64,000 nucleotides of DNA from positions 434,001-498,000 of the forward strand of contig CALRMU020000002.1 in NCBI GenBank assembly GCA_943369295.1. The letters run 5' to 3'. Made by a program: the position numbers and the translations under genes. Below the pieces are notes generated by a model. That model was given only the letters and a program-made list of their open reading frames with translations. It was not told where the DNA came from and did no database searches. The DNA is from JAKRSE01 sp943369295. Lineage in GTDB: Bacteria > Armatimonadota > Fimbriimonadia > Fimbriimonadales > Fimbriimonadaceae. Below are positions 16,629 to 24,427 of this stretch, piece after piece. Each line of letters opens with the position of its first letter. The stretch's first letter is position 1.

Positions 16629-18626
16629 GTGAAACCACTTCGACTTGCTCTCATCTCAGGCTTGGCCATCATCTCGGCCGCCTCCTTCGCACAAGAGGGT
16701 GTGATTGAACTTACATCTTTCCCCAGCATCAGCGTCTCTGATGGCAGAACTCCAGTTACCATCTCTGCCCTTGTTCGAGATCGGTCAGGAAATCTGGTGC
16801 CAAACGGCACACAAGTCATTTTTGAATCCACTCTAGGCTCATTCCGAGAGAATGTGGTCACCACAGAGAACGGCTTGGCAAGAGCCACTCTCATTGCTCC
16901 CAGCGTCCCCGGAATCGCACAGGTAAGGGCCTCTGCTGTTCGATTCTCAGCTAGACAATCGCTCGAACTCGAATTCGTTGCAGATAAATCTCTTCTTGAT
17001 TCTGCAAAGGAATTCATCGAAGTCACAGCCAGCCGCACGCTGCTCTACTCAATTCAGCATAAGACAATTGAGGCAAGCGGCACAGATCGGGGCGTTTCCG
17101 TTCGCTACCGAGATATCGTCATCAAAGCAGACGACATTCAGCTTCATGTACCCAGCTACAGGATAAAGGCACGCAACGCCGAAGTCACCTGGGGCGGAAA
17201 GGTTATGGTGGTTCAAGAGCTCGTCATGAAGCTCAACGTCCGCCGTGGCATCGGAATGGCCGTTTACGAGGTCGAAGGAACAAGGGTCGTTCAGTCTGGA
17301 CCCTTTATTGTTCCCATTCCGACAAAGAGAGACAGGCTCGGGCCGGTCGAACTTTCCTCTCAAGGATTGAAGCCCTTTGATCAAAGGCTTGAACGAAGCG
17401 AGTTTGCCTTTGATGAAATCAGCAGCAGCCTTTCATCCGTCGAGGCTAAAAAGGCTGTCGCATTTCCCCAAAGAGACATCTATTTCTATCGTTCCAACGT
17501 AAAGGTCTCGGGCAGCTCAGTCATGAAGGTGCCCCTTTTTCAGCTGAACAGCAACTCGGCTCAGCCGATCATCACAGACCAGTTCGTTAACGTCACTTCA
17601 ACTCAGCTCAACGTCAACTATCCTTACTTCCTTAGCCTTAAACCCGGCGAAACCAGCCTGGTGCGCTTAAGGTACGGAAGCCGCTTTGGAAGTGGTGTCG
17701 GAGCATCGCAGGGCCTGCTGCTTGACTACGAATACAAGTGGAACAAGGGCGACGACATGGATGGCGGCGTCACCTTCTACGGTCTAAACAAAAGAGACTG
17801 GGGTGCCAGCATTCGCCAGTTCGTTCAGGCCGGCACCAGAACTTCCATCGCTGGCCAGGTTGATTTCCCGGCCCACAAAAGCATTAATGCCAACCTCTCT
17901 GTAAACCAGGGATTCGATGGCTATTCCGCCAACCTCTCCATGAACATGGGGCAGAGCTTTGGCCGTGTTGATTCTGGCTACCGGTCACAGCAGATCAACT
18001 TCATCCTAGAAAAAGACCCGACTCCCATTGGCAAGCTGCCCGTTCAGCTTTTTGTCGGTGTCAATGCCATGACCTCCCGCTTCAAAGGCGGCTCACTCGA
18101 TCGAAGTCAAACAGGCTACGGCATCCAAAGCAGACTCGCCTCCAGGCCGATGAGGATTGATGACTTCAATACCATCACAGCTAGCTACCGTGTCAACCAA
18201 CTCTTCGGTTCCGGTGCAAGACAGTCTCTGACTCACTTTGGCAACGTTGGCCTCAGCTCAACTCTTGGTCCCAATCTCGGACTCTTTACGAGCTACACCT
18301 ACACCGATGACGGTTTCAATTCGGTGGCGCTGGGCAAGCATCAAATCGGCACAGAAGCCTATTGGAACTCCTCCGCTTTCAGTCTCCGAGGCTTCATGAA
18401 CAAGTCCATGGACGTCAATCGGCTGAGCGCAGGAGCAAATGCTCGATGGGCTATGTCTGATCTTTGGCGGCTGTACTATAACTACACTCTAGACCGCTAT
18501 TTCGATGGATCCTTTATGGATCAGAACGTCATTCTTGGCTATCGGCTAGGCGTCCGAGAAATCGGTCTTAGCTACAGCCAGCGAACCAAACGGATTGGCA
18601 TTGAAGTTCTTGGCGTCGGCTTCTAA
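16629..18626 (+). CDS. Exported protein: invasin-type Ig domain, OstA/LptA-like region and outer-membrane barrel
   Basis: It starts at GTG 16629 with a signal peptide (MKPLRLALISGLAIISAASF, cleavage near AQEG). Residues about 24-115 form a Big_1/invasin-type Ig domain (VTISALVRDRSGNLVPNGTQ, TTENGLARATLIAPSVPG). Residues about 145-215 (VRYRDIVIKADDIQLHVPSY, then WGGKVMVVQELVMK) resemble the OstA/LptA beta-jellyroll. The remaining 400 residues alternate aromatic and polar strands as in an LptD-like beta-barrel, ending in an aromatic Phe. It could be an envelope-lipid or surface-protein export protein; the combination is unusual and the function is unknown. Confidence 0.6.
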   Translation: MKPLRLALISGLAIISAASFAQEGVIELTSFPSISVSDGRTPVTISALVRDRSGNLVPNGTQVIFESTLGSFRENVVTTENGLARATLIAPSVPGIAQVRASAVRFSARQSLELEFVADKSLLDSAKEFIEVTASRTLLYSIQHKTIEASGTDRGVSVRYRDIVIKADDIQLHVPSYRIKARNAEVTWGGKVMVVQELVMKLNVRRGIGMAVYEVEGTRVVQSGPFIVPIPTKRDRLGPVELSSQGLKPFDQRLERSEFAFDEISSSLSSVEAKKAVAFPQRDIYFYRSNVKVSGSSVMKVPLFQLNSNSAQPIITDQFVNVTSTQLNVNYPYFLSLKPGETSLVRLRYGSRFGSGVGASQGLLLDYEYKWNKGDDMDGGVTFYGLNKRDWGASIRQFVQAGTRTSIAGQVDFPAHKSINANLSVNQGFDGYSANLSMNMGQSFGRVDSGYRSQQINFILEKDPTPIGKLPVQLFVGVNAMTSRFKGGSLDRSQTGYGIQSRLASRPMRIDDFNTITASYRVNQLFGSGARQSLTHFGNVGLSSTLGPNLGLFTSYTYTDDGFNSVALGKHQIGTEAYWNSSAFSLRGFMNKSMDVNRLSAGANARWAMSDLWRLYYNYTLDRYFDGSFMDQNVILGYRLGVREIGLSYSQRTKRIGIEVLGVGF

Positions 18627-20349
18627 GCTGATTCTCTCGGCCCTCTTGTTCGGGGCGGCCAGTTCTGTAATCGCTCAGGCGACAGGCAGGTTTACTCAGG
18701 CGTCACCGCCTCAGCTGCCTGGCTTCCTCTGGACGAATCAAGGCTTTCGCGCAGCAGAATCCAACGGGCTTCTCTTCAAGTTCGAAGATCCTGCCACCTC
18801 GACTAAGCTCACTTCGGCTACCTCAAGAACAGCAGAGTGGAAGGTCGAGGGAGGAAGACGCACTCCGACAGATATCAGGGTCAACCTCAGGTCACCAGGA
18901 TTCGACTTTAAGGTTAAACCTGGGTTTCGCTTCACGTTAGATTCGCTTCGGCCTCCTCTCTTTACAACGTCAATCGGAACCTACGAAGGTGCTCCAGCAC
19001 CCACCACCAGCTGGATCATGGTTTCTGTTCGTGAGAATGTGCCGCCAGTTCTCTTTGCCTTCCGCAATGGAGTCTCAGAAATGAGAGTTACTGGTTCGTC
19101 GGGCCAATGGCAGGTTCGGCTATCACCTGCCTACGAAGGGTGGATTAGAGTAATGCTGCCCTTCGGGCAGAGGGTGCCTGAAGTTTCTGAGACTCTCATA
19201 GAGCGGCTGGGAAGGCAGGCCACGGCCATCAAAGGCTTGGCCCCTCTCACAACACTGCCTTACCCCAGGGCGATGAGTCAGAGAATCTTTCAAGGCCTGG
19301 GAGCCATGAGAATCTCCTGGAGCTTTGATCGCCCAGGCTCGGTTGTGCCCTCGGCTGCGATTCTGGCTGGCTTATCCACTGGAGCCCAAATCACCACCCC
19401 CTATCGTCTGGTTTCAGATTCATTTTCAGAAGGCCCTCTTGGCTTGGCAAGAGGCAAGGAGATGTCGGTCCTGCTGCCTCATGGCCTTGTGCCCTTGGGG
19501 CGAGCCTTAACCGATGGCGCTTGGGAAGAAGGAGTCCCTGCGGATGAAGTGAAGGTCAGCGCCGCGGCACCGGAAGAATTAAGGCAGGTGATGCCGAATC
19601 CCGTCTTGGAACTCTATGCAAAGCTCAATCGAGGAAGAGCACCTTTCGGAGCTTCAGAGTCTTATCTCCCAGGAAATCCAACCGAGGCTAAGCTCTTTGC
19701 CGAGACTGCCGAAAAGCAGGCCTGGTGGATAAACGAAGGGCTCCTGCCAGATTCATCTAATCTCGCTCTCGCCTCCCTCCTCTGGCGAGCCGATCCCCTG
19801 ACTTGGAATCTCTCGGAAACACCGGAACTGCAGGCTCAAGTTGCCCGCGCCGCTCTGCTTGCTCATGGCACAGATCGGCGGATAGAAGGCCTCATGCTCG
19901 CTTATGGCCTGCTGGCTCGTCCGAGCCTCCTTGAGGCGCAAAAGAGACTAGGTTTTGCTCTGTCCCCTTCTGCCGGTCAGATCCCAAACGACCTTCTGGT
20001 CATGTTGGGGCAGGCTGCGCCAGGAAAAGATTGGACCAGACTCCTTCCGGCCCCTTTCTGGATTATGAATGGGCCGCCTGCTTGGCTGAGAAAGGGTGAA
20101 CGCAGCTGGGTTCTGCTCTACATGGCCCCTAGTGATGAGCCGGTTGAGTTCATTTTCAGATCGAGAACGCCGGTTCAATTCGAAGCTGCCACCAATCTCT
20201 CTGACTTCAAATCAGCACAGGAGGCCGATAAACAGGGTGTCTGGCGGTATCGATTAACCTCAAAGCCACAAGGAAGAGGCTTGGTCGAGATTCGGCTGAG
20301 AACGCCAGAAGCATCTTTCGTCGTCGTTCCAAAAACCAAGCCGAACTAA
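18595..20349 (+). CDS. Exported protein of unknown function, last gene of the surface locus
   Basis: Translation probably begins at TTG 18595 (MALKFLASASKLILSALLFG...), overlapping the previous gene by 32 bases; TTG 18601 is an alternative. The signal peptide ends near VIAQA. The body is about 550 residues with an N-terminal beta-rich half and a more helical Ala/Leu-rich C-terminal half (residues about 350-480). No catalytic motif was recognised. The overlap with the barrel gene implies translational coupling and a shared task. Its stop overlaps the convergent nadB stop by four bases. Confidence 0.65.
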   Translation: MALKFLASASKLILSALLFGAASSVIAQATGRFTQASPPQLPGFLWTNQGFRAAESNGLLFKFEDPATSTKLTSATSRTAEWKVEGGRRTPTDIRVNLRSPGFDFKVKPGFRFTLDSLRPPLFTTSIGTYEGAPAPTTSWIMVSVRENVPPVLFAFRNGVSEMRVTGSSGQWQVRLSPAYEGWIRVMLPFGQRVPEVSETLIERLGRQATAIKGLAPLTTLPYPRAMSQRIFQGLGAMRISWSFDRPGSVVPSAAILAGLSTGAQITTPYRLVSDSFSEGPLGLARGKEMSVLLPHGLVPLGRALTDGAWEEGVPADEVKVSAAAPEELRQVMPNPVLELYAKLNRGRAPFGASESYLPGNPTEAKLFAETAEKQAWWINEGLLPDSSNLALASLLWRADPLTWNLSETPELQAQVARAALLAHGTDRRIEGLMLAYGLLARPSLLEAQKRLGFALSPSAGQIPNDLLVMLGQAAPGKDWTRLLPAPFWIMNGPPAWLRKGERSWVLLYMAPSDEPVEFIFRSRTPVQFEAATNLSDFKSAQEADKQGVWRYRLTSKPQGRGLVEIRLRTPEASFVVVPKTKPN

Positions 20350-21866
20350 GACTCGTTGTCCACGTTGTAATGAAGTCCGACGTTGACTTTTCGTTCAATT
20401 GCGCCCTGAACCACTAACTCGGCAACGTCGAGCAGATTCCAAGTCTCGGCTCCGTAGATGCTGAAAGGAGAGCCTGGCTGTTTTTCAAGGTCCTTTCTAA
20501 TCTTCGCAAGGCCATCCGATGCTTCTTTAAGGCCCTGGTTTGATCGGAAGATGCCAACCTTCGTTGACATGATTCTTTGAATCTTGTGCCGAATTCTTAT
20601 CGCCTCACTTTCAGGCAGAGTCCGGGCCGGGGTGGGATCGACGACATCCAAGCCTGGCACGGGCTCATCCACGATCGCCTTGGCGGCGGATTCGCTGAAA
20701 ACGATGGCTTCCAAAAGAGAATTACTGGCCAATCGGTTTGCGCCATGAACTCCGGTCGAAGCCGCCTCTCCAGAGGCATAAAGGCCGGGCAGGCTGGTCT
20801 GAGCCTTAAGGTTAGTCACAGTTCCTCCGCAGGAATAGTGCTGAGCAGGAACAATAGGAATCCAGTCGTTCTCCATCTGAATTCCGATGCTGCGGAGCTT
20901 GGCCCAAATTGTCGGGAAGGCTTCCTGCAGATCGGCAGCATCCAAGTGAGTGGCATCCAGATACACGCACCAGGTATCCAGCTTGGCCAGCTCTCGCTCT
21001 ATCGACCTCGCGACCACATCTCTTGGGGCGAGTTCCAAACGAGGATCGTAATCTCGCATGAACCGTCGGCCCTTGTGGTTTCTCAGGGTCGCGCCTGCCC
21101 CCCTCACTGCTTCAGAAATCAGCCAGCCCATGGCCTGCTCGTGGTGAAGGGTTGTCGGATGGAACTGCATGAATTCCATTCCGGCAATCTCTGCTTTGGC
21201 TTTTCTTGCTAGGGCGATACCGTCGCCTGTGGCCACTCTGGGATTGGTTGTGTGGCTGTAGACCTTGCCGCATCCGCCTGTCGCCAGCATGGTGGCCCTG
21301 GCTCGGAACTGGCGTGTCCCCAACTCGTTGATAATGGCTGTCGCTCCCAGGCACCTGCCCCCCGAGACGTCCAAACCTGTCACGTAAGCGTGCTCAAAGA
21401 CTTCGATATTTGGTTCGCGCCGTACTGCCTCACTGACGGCTCGTTCAATTTCCCAGCCGGTTCTATCTTGGTGATGAACAATGCGATGGCGGCTGTGGCC
21501 CCCTTCGCGGCCAAGATCCAGCTGCCTCATAGAATCCATGTCGAACTGGGCACCCATGCTCCTCAGCCACTCGATGGCATTGGGGGCGGATTGAACAAGG
21601 AACCTTACGGCTTCGGGATCGCAGAGGCCTGCACCAGCGATCAGAGTGTCTTCTTCGTGCAGTTTCCAAGAATCGCTTTCACCGACTGCTGCGGCAATGC
21701 CGCCCTGCGCCCAAGTCGTGTTCCCATCGGTCAAGACGCTTTTGGTCAAAACCGTTACTCTTCCGTGCTTGGCGGCATGGAGCGCAAAGGTCAAGCCGGC
21801 CAATCCGCTTCCGAGCACTAGAAAGTCTGTCTGGTGAGGGATCTGTTGCATGGCGCTGGGCTTCAC
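20346..21866 (-). CDS. nadB: L-aspartate oxidase
   Basis: NadB oxidises L-aspartate to iminoaspartate, the first step of bacterial NAD synthesis, using FAD. The dinucleotide-binding motif is FLVLGSGLAGLTFALHAA near the N-terminus. TTWAQGGIAAAV, GREGGHSRHRIVHHQDRTGW and MEFMQFHPTTLH are diagnostic of the NadB/fumarate-reductase flavoprotein family, and YASGEAASTGVHGANRLASN is a typical C-terminal FAD loop. The 506 residues are normal. The start is GTG 21866 or ATG 21851. nadA and nadC are not in the window. Confidence 0.94.
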   Translation of the reverse strand: MKPSAMQQIPHQTDFLVLGSGLAGLTFALHAAKHGRVTVLTKSVLTDGNTTWAQGGIAAAVGESDSWKLHEEDTLIAGAGLCDPEAVRFLVQSAPNAIEWLRSMGAQFDMDSMRQLDLGREGGHSRHRIVHHQDRTGWEIERAVSEAVRREPNIEVFEHAYVTGLDVSGGRCLGATAIINELGTRQFRARATMLATGGCGKVYSHTTNPRVATGDGIALARKAKAEIAGMEFMQFHPTTLHHEQAMGWLISEAVRGAGATLRNHKGRRFMRDYDPRLELAPRDVVARSIERELAKLDTWCVYLDATHLDAADLQEAFPTIWAKLRSIGIQMENDWIPIVPAQHYSCGGTVTNLKAQTSLPGLYASGEAASTGVHGANRLASNSLLEAIVFSESAAKAIVDEPVPGLDVVDPTPARTLPESEAIRIRHKIQRIMSTKVGIFRSNQGLKEASDGLAKIRKDLEKQPGSPFSIYGAETWNLLDVAELVVQGAIERKVNVGLHYNVDNES

Positions 21867-22007
21867 CTATCTTGTCTCTTTCTAAGCAGTTTTATCCTGC
21901 CTAGGTTTTTGCGGCCCAGGCTAAGTTCCTGGTTCACCAAAGAATAGAATCTGGCCGTGGAAGCCACCGCAAAGCGGGGAACCCCGGCCAACTCCGGCCA
22001 ACCCCTC

Positions 22008-23972
22008 TCAATACTTGATCGAAAGAGGGAAGACTGCCTTGAGAATCAGCGACCTTCTAAACTCCCTGGCGTTAGGGTCGCCGAGGATTACAAAGAACTC
22101 AGCACCCAAACCGCCACTCCGACGCCAGCTCAAATACCAGTTGATGTCACCTTCTCGCTCAACAACTCTTCCCGCTAAGGATTCGTAGGTGCCCAGATCC
22201 CAGCTCAGACTGGCGATCAGCTGTCGGGAATGATCAAAGTGCTTCTGCCACTGGGCAGAAATTCCAGTCTGAAGTCGACGGGTGAGGCGGTAGTTGCCGC
22301 CTAGGCCAATCTGACGATAGGGCTGTCGGGCAAAGTTGCCCGTGACAATATCGAAGGAGACATTACGGTAGGGATTGCCGTGGGGGTAGTCGATATCGAA
22401 CCTGAAGCTTTGGTCGGCAGAATCTTCGAATGTGCCCTGAGAGTAGGACATGTCCCAGTCGATTCCATTGCGGAAGGTGACCGAGCTCTGGATATCCAGG
22501 TTCTTTCTGTAGGGTGTTCCGTCTAACCGCTCAGCCCAGCCGCCGCCGAATTCAATTCCTGATTCAGCGACAATGCCTCTTGGGTGAGCCTTTTCGTATT
22601 CGTTCCAGAAGTCGAAGCCTCTGTAGTTAGTCTCTCTCTGAAAGCCTAGGCGAGGGTTGAAGCTGGCAGAAACCTGCTGATACTCAAGATAGTTGAACCA
22701 ACCCTTGCTGTTTCTGGTGCCTCCCAAGTTAAAGCTTGTGCCTGTCTTGGTCAGGTCATCTTCGGTCATGCGAGCGCCGCCAAAGAACTCATAATCGCCG
22801 GACCTTGTGGAGCCATTGATCAGGCCAGCATGGTTGTCTCTTCCTCGAACCATTGAGCTGACATAGGCAGCATTGATCCCTGTCTGCGGGGTCAGTTTTC
22901 GCTCCATCGTGGCGACAATGTTTGCGGCATTGCCGAAATCTTGTGTCGTCAGCAGGCTGTATGTCGTTTTGTTGTCCAGATTTCCGTAGGTGTTGAGGCC
23001 TGCATCGAAAGATCGAATTCTTTGGCTGGCAAAGATTCGGCTGTTAAAGCCGACTCCTCTGTAGCCAGACCCTTCTTGGAAGAAGGGGCGAGATTCACCG
23101 GCTAATCTTTCAAAGTAGCTGAAATCTAGGCTCAGAACCTGATTTTCAATGTTGCGAAAATCTGGGTTGATCGTGCCTACTAAGAGGCTGTTGGCATTCA
23201 GCGATGCCTTAAAGTCCAAACCAGAGTTGAAGAGAAAATCCTTGTCCTTTTCGCTGTGGCCAGCATAAAAGAAGGGAAGAAGTTTAAGGTTTCTTCCTCC
23301 AGAGGCCTTCGGAACCTGCACACCCTTCCAAAGTGGGGTCTTGGAAAGGTCACCGTTGTTGAAGTGCCAAATTTTCCTTCTCAGGCTGCTTTTGTCATTC
23401 CAAAGAATGTTGACCATGAGGTCACGGGTTCCCTCAGAAGGAAGTGCCATGACGTCCCAGGGAATTGCCATTTCGGCAGACCACCCGTCAGGATGGACTT
23501 TGGAAGCAGACCTTAATCCGCCTCGCCACTCTTCCTTGTTGGCGGTTCCACCGGCAAGGATGAGTTCAAAGGCACCGCCGGGGTTGACTCTAAACTGATT
23601 GAAGTCAGATCCCTTGGCGTAGGGCTCAATCAGCAGTTCAATGTGATCGTTATTCCTTAGGTCAGCGTTAGGCCGATACTCGTCCATGATCAGACCCTTG
23701 GGGTCATCTTTCACTTCCACGCCAAAGTAGATGTACTTGGCGTCATAGCTCAGCTTGAAGCTGACAGGGTTCGAGTCGGTCGTCCCCATGTCGGCGAAGA
23801 AAAAGAAGCCGGAGAAGCTGGCAGCTCCATTCCACTCTTCAGGTGTGAGAACACCGTCTATTTTGGGCGGAGTAGGAGCCGGAGAATCTGGCAAAGATGG
23901 AATATTTCCTGTGCCATAAGCACTGGCCCAAAGGACCAGACTGCTGGCGCAGAGAAGACTTCGAGACGTCAT
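22008..23972 (-). CDS. CBM9-like plus outer-membrane barrel protein (DUF5916 type), copy 1
   Basis: After a signal peptide (MTSRSLLCASSLVLWASAYG from ATG 23972; the frame opens seven codons earlier) comes a CBM9-like sugar-binding module at about 35-215, with family features IDGVLTPEEWNGA and DGWSAEMAIPWDVM. The following 400 residues are DUF5916-type: VGTINPDFRNIENQVLSLDF, YFERLAGESRPFFQEG, then alternating strands typical of a beta-barrel, ending in Tyr. It is likely an outer-membrane protein handling carbohydrates or acting as a receptor. A paralogue with the same architecture lies at 44747-46708. Confidence 0.8.
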   Translation of the reverse strand: MTSRSLLCASSLVLWASAYGTGNIPSLPDSPAPTPPKIDGVLTPEEWNGAASFSGFFFFADMGTTDSNPVSFKLSYDAKYIYFGVEVKDDPKGLIMDEYRPNADLRNNDHIELLIEPYAKGSDFNQFRVNPGGAFELILAGGTANKEEWRGGLRSASKVHPDGWSAEMAIPWDVMALPSEGTRDLMVNILWNDKSSLRRKIWHFNNGDLSKTPLWKGVQVPKASGGRNLKLLPFFYAGHSEKDKDFLFNSGLDFKASLNANSLLVGTINPDFRNIENQVLSLDFSYFERLAGESRPFFQEGSGYRGVGFNSRIFASQRIRSFDAGLNTYGNLDNKTTYSLLTTQDFGNAANIVATMERKLTPQTGINAAYVSSMVRGRDNHAGLINGSTRSGDYEFFGGARMTEDDLTKTGTSFNLGGTRNSKGWFNYLEYQQVSASFNPRLGFQRETNYRGFDFWNEYEKAHPRGIVAESGIEFGGGWAERLDGTPYRKNLDIQSSVTFRNGIDWDMSYSQGTFEDSADQSFRFDIDYPHGNPYRNVSFDIVTGNFARQPYRQIGLGGNYRLTRRLQTGISAQWQKHFDHSRQLIASLSWDLGTYESLAGRVVEREGDINWYLSWRRSGGLGAEFFVILGDPNAREFRRSLILKAVFPLSIKY

Positions 23973-24057
23973 GAGATGGGGGTACCCGCCCATAAAGACT
24001 GGGGCTCCGCAAGGGGCCCACTCAGATAAGCCACAATAGGAATGTACTAGGACCGGG

Positions 24058-24348
24058 ATGATTCCGTTTCTGCCTGCCCTCCTGCTTCTGCTGATGCAGG
24101 GAAGCTTGGCTGGAGACGCCCTTGAAGGGCGTGTCCAGCAGCTTTGGCTTGACCGAGTAACGGGACATTCGGCCCATCTGGATCAGGCCGCAGCTGAAGA
24201 AGCTATCTGTGCTCTTCTTTTTGGCTCAAAGCCCCAAGCGGCCAGCCAAAAACCATTGGCTGAAGCCCAGAGCCTGACCTCTGATCACAAATTTGCAAAA
24301 GGAGCCCTCAACCTTTCTGCTGCTCCTCGAGATGGCCCCCTGGCCTGA
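24058..24348 (+). CDS. Small exported protein upstream of secA; candidate SecM-type secretion monitor
   Basis: This 96-residue ORF starts at ATG 24058, with AGGA five bases upstream; an in-frame stop at 24037 rules out a longer start. The N-terminus MIPFLPALLLLLMQGSLAGD looks like a signal peptide (cleavage near SLA-GD) but has no basic residue before the hydrophobic core. The C-terminus is NLSAAPRDGPLA followed by stop, so Arg91-Asp92-Gly93-Pro94 ends two residues before the C-terminus. E. coli SecM, encoded directly upstream of secA, stalls the ribosome with a motif ending Arg-Ala-Gly-Pro near its C-terminus. The gene lies 79 bases before secA on the same strand. Monitor function is inference; an ordinary small secreted protein remains possible. 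Confidence 0.55.
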   Translation: MIPFLPALLLLLMQGSLAGDALEGRVQQLWLDRVTGHSAHLDQAAAEEAICALLFGSKPQAASQKPLAEAQSLTSDHKFAKGALNLSAAPRDGPLA

Positions 24349-24376
24349 CGGATAACCAATCTAGATTCCGTCACTT

Positions 24377-24417
24377 AAGGCGAAAACACGCCTTCTTTTC
24401 CCGGGCATTATCTGCCC
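24377..24417 (+). promoter_or_regulatory. Two hairpins between the small ORF and secA
   Basis: AAGGCG (24377-24382) pairs with CGCCTT (24389-24394) and is followed by CTTTTC, so it could act as a weak terminator. GGGCA (24403-24407) pairs with TGCCC (24413-24417), ending 10 bases before the secA ATG. No Shine-Dalgarno is visible for secA. The arrangement could couple secA translation to events on the upstream ORF. Confidence 0.5.
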
Positions 24418-24427
24418 ATAACACTTC

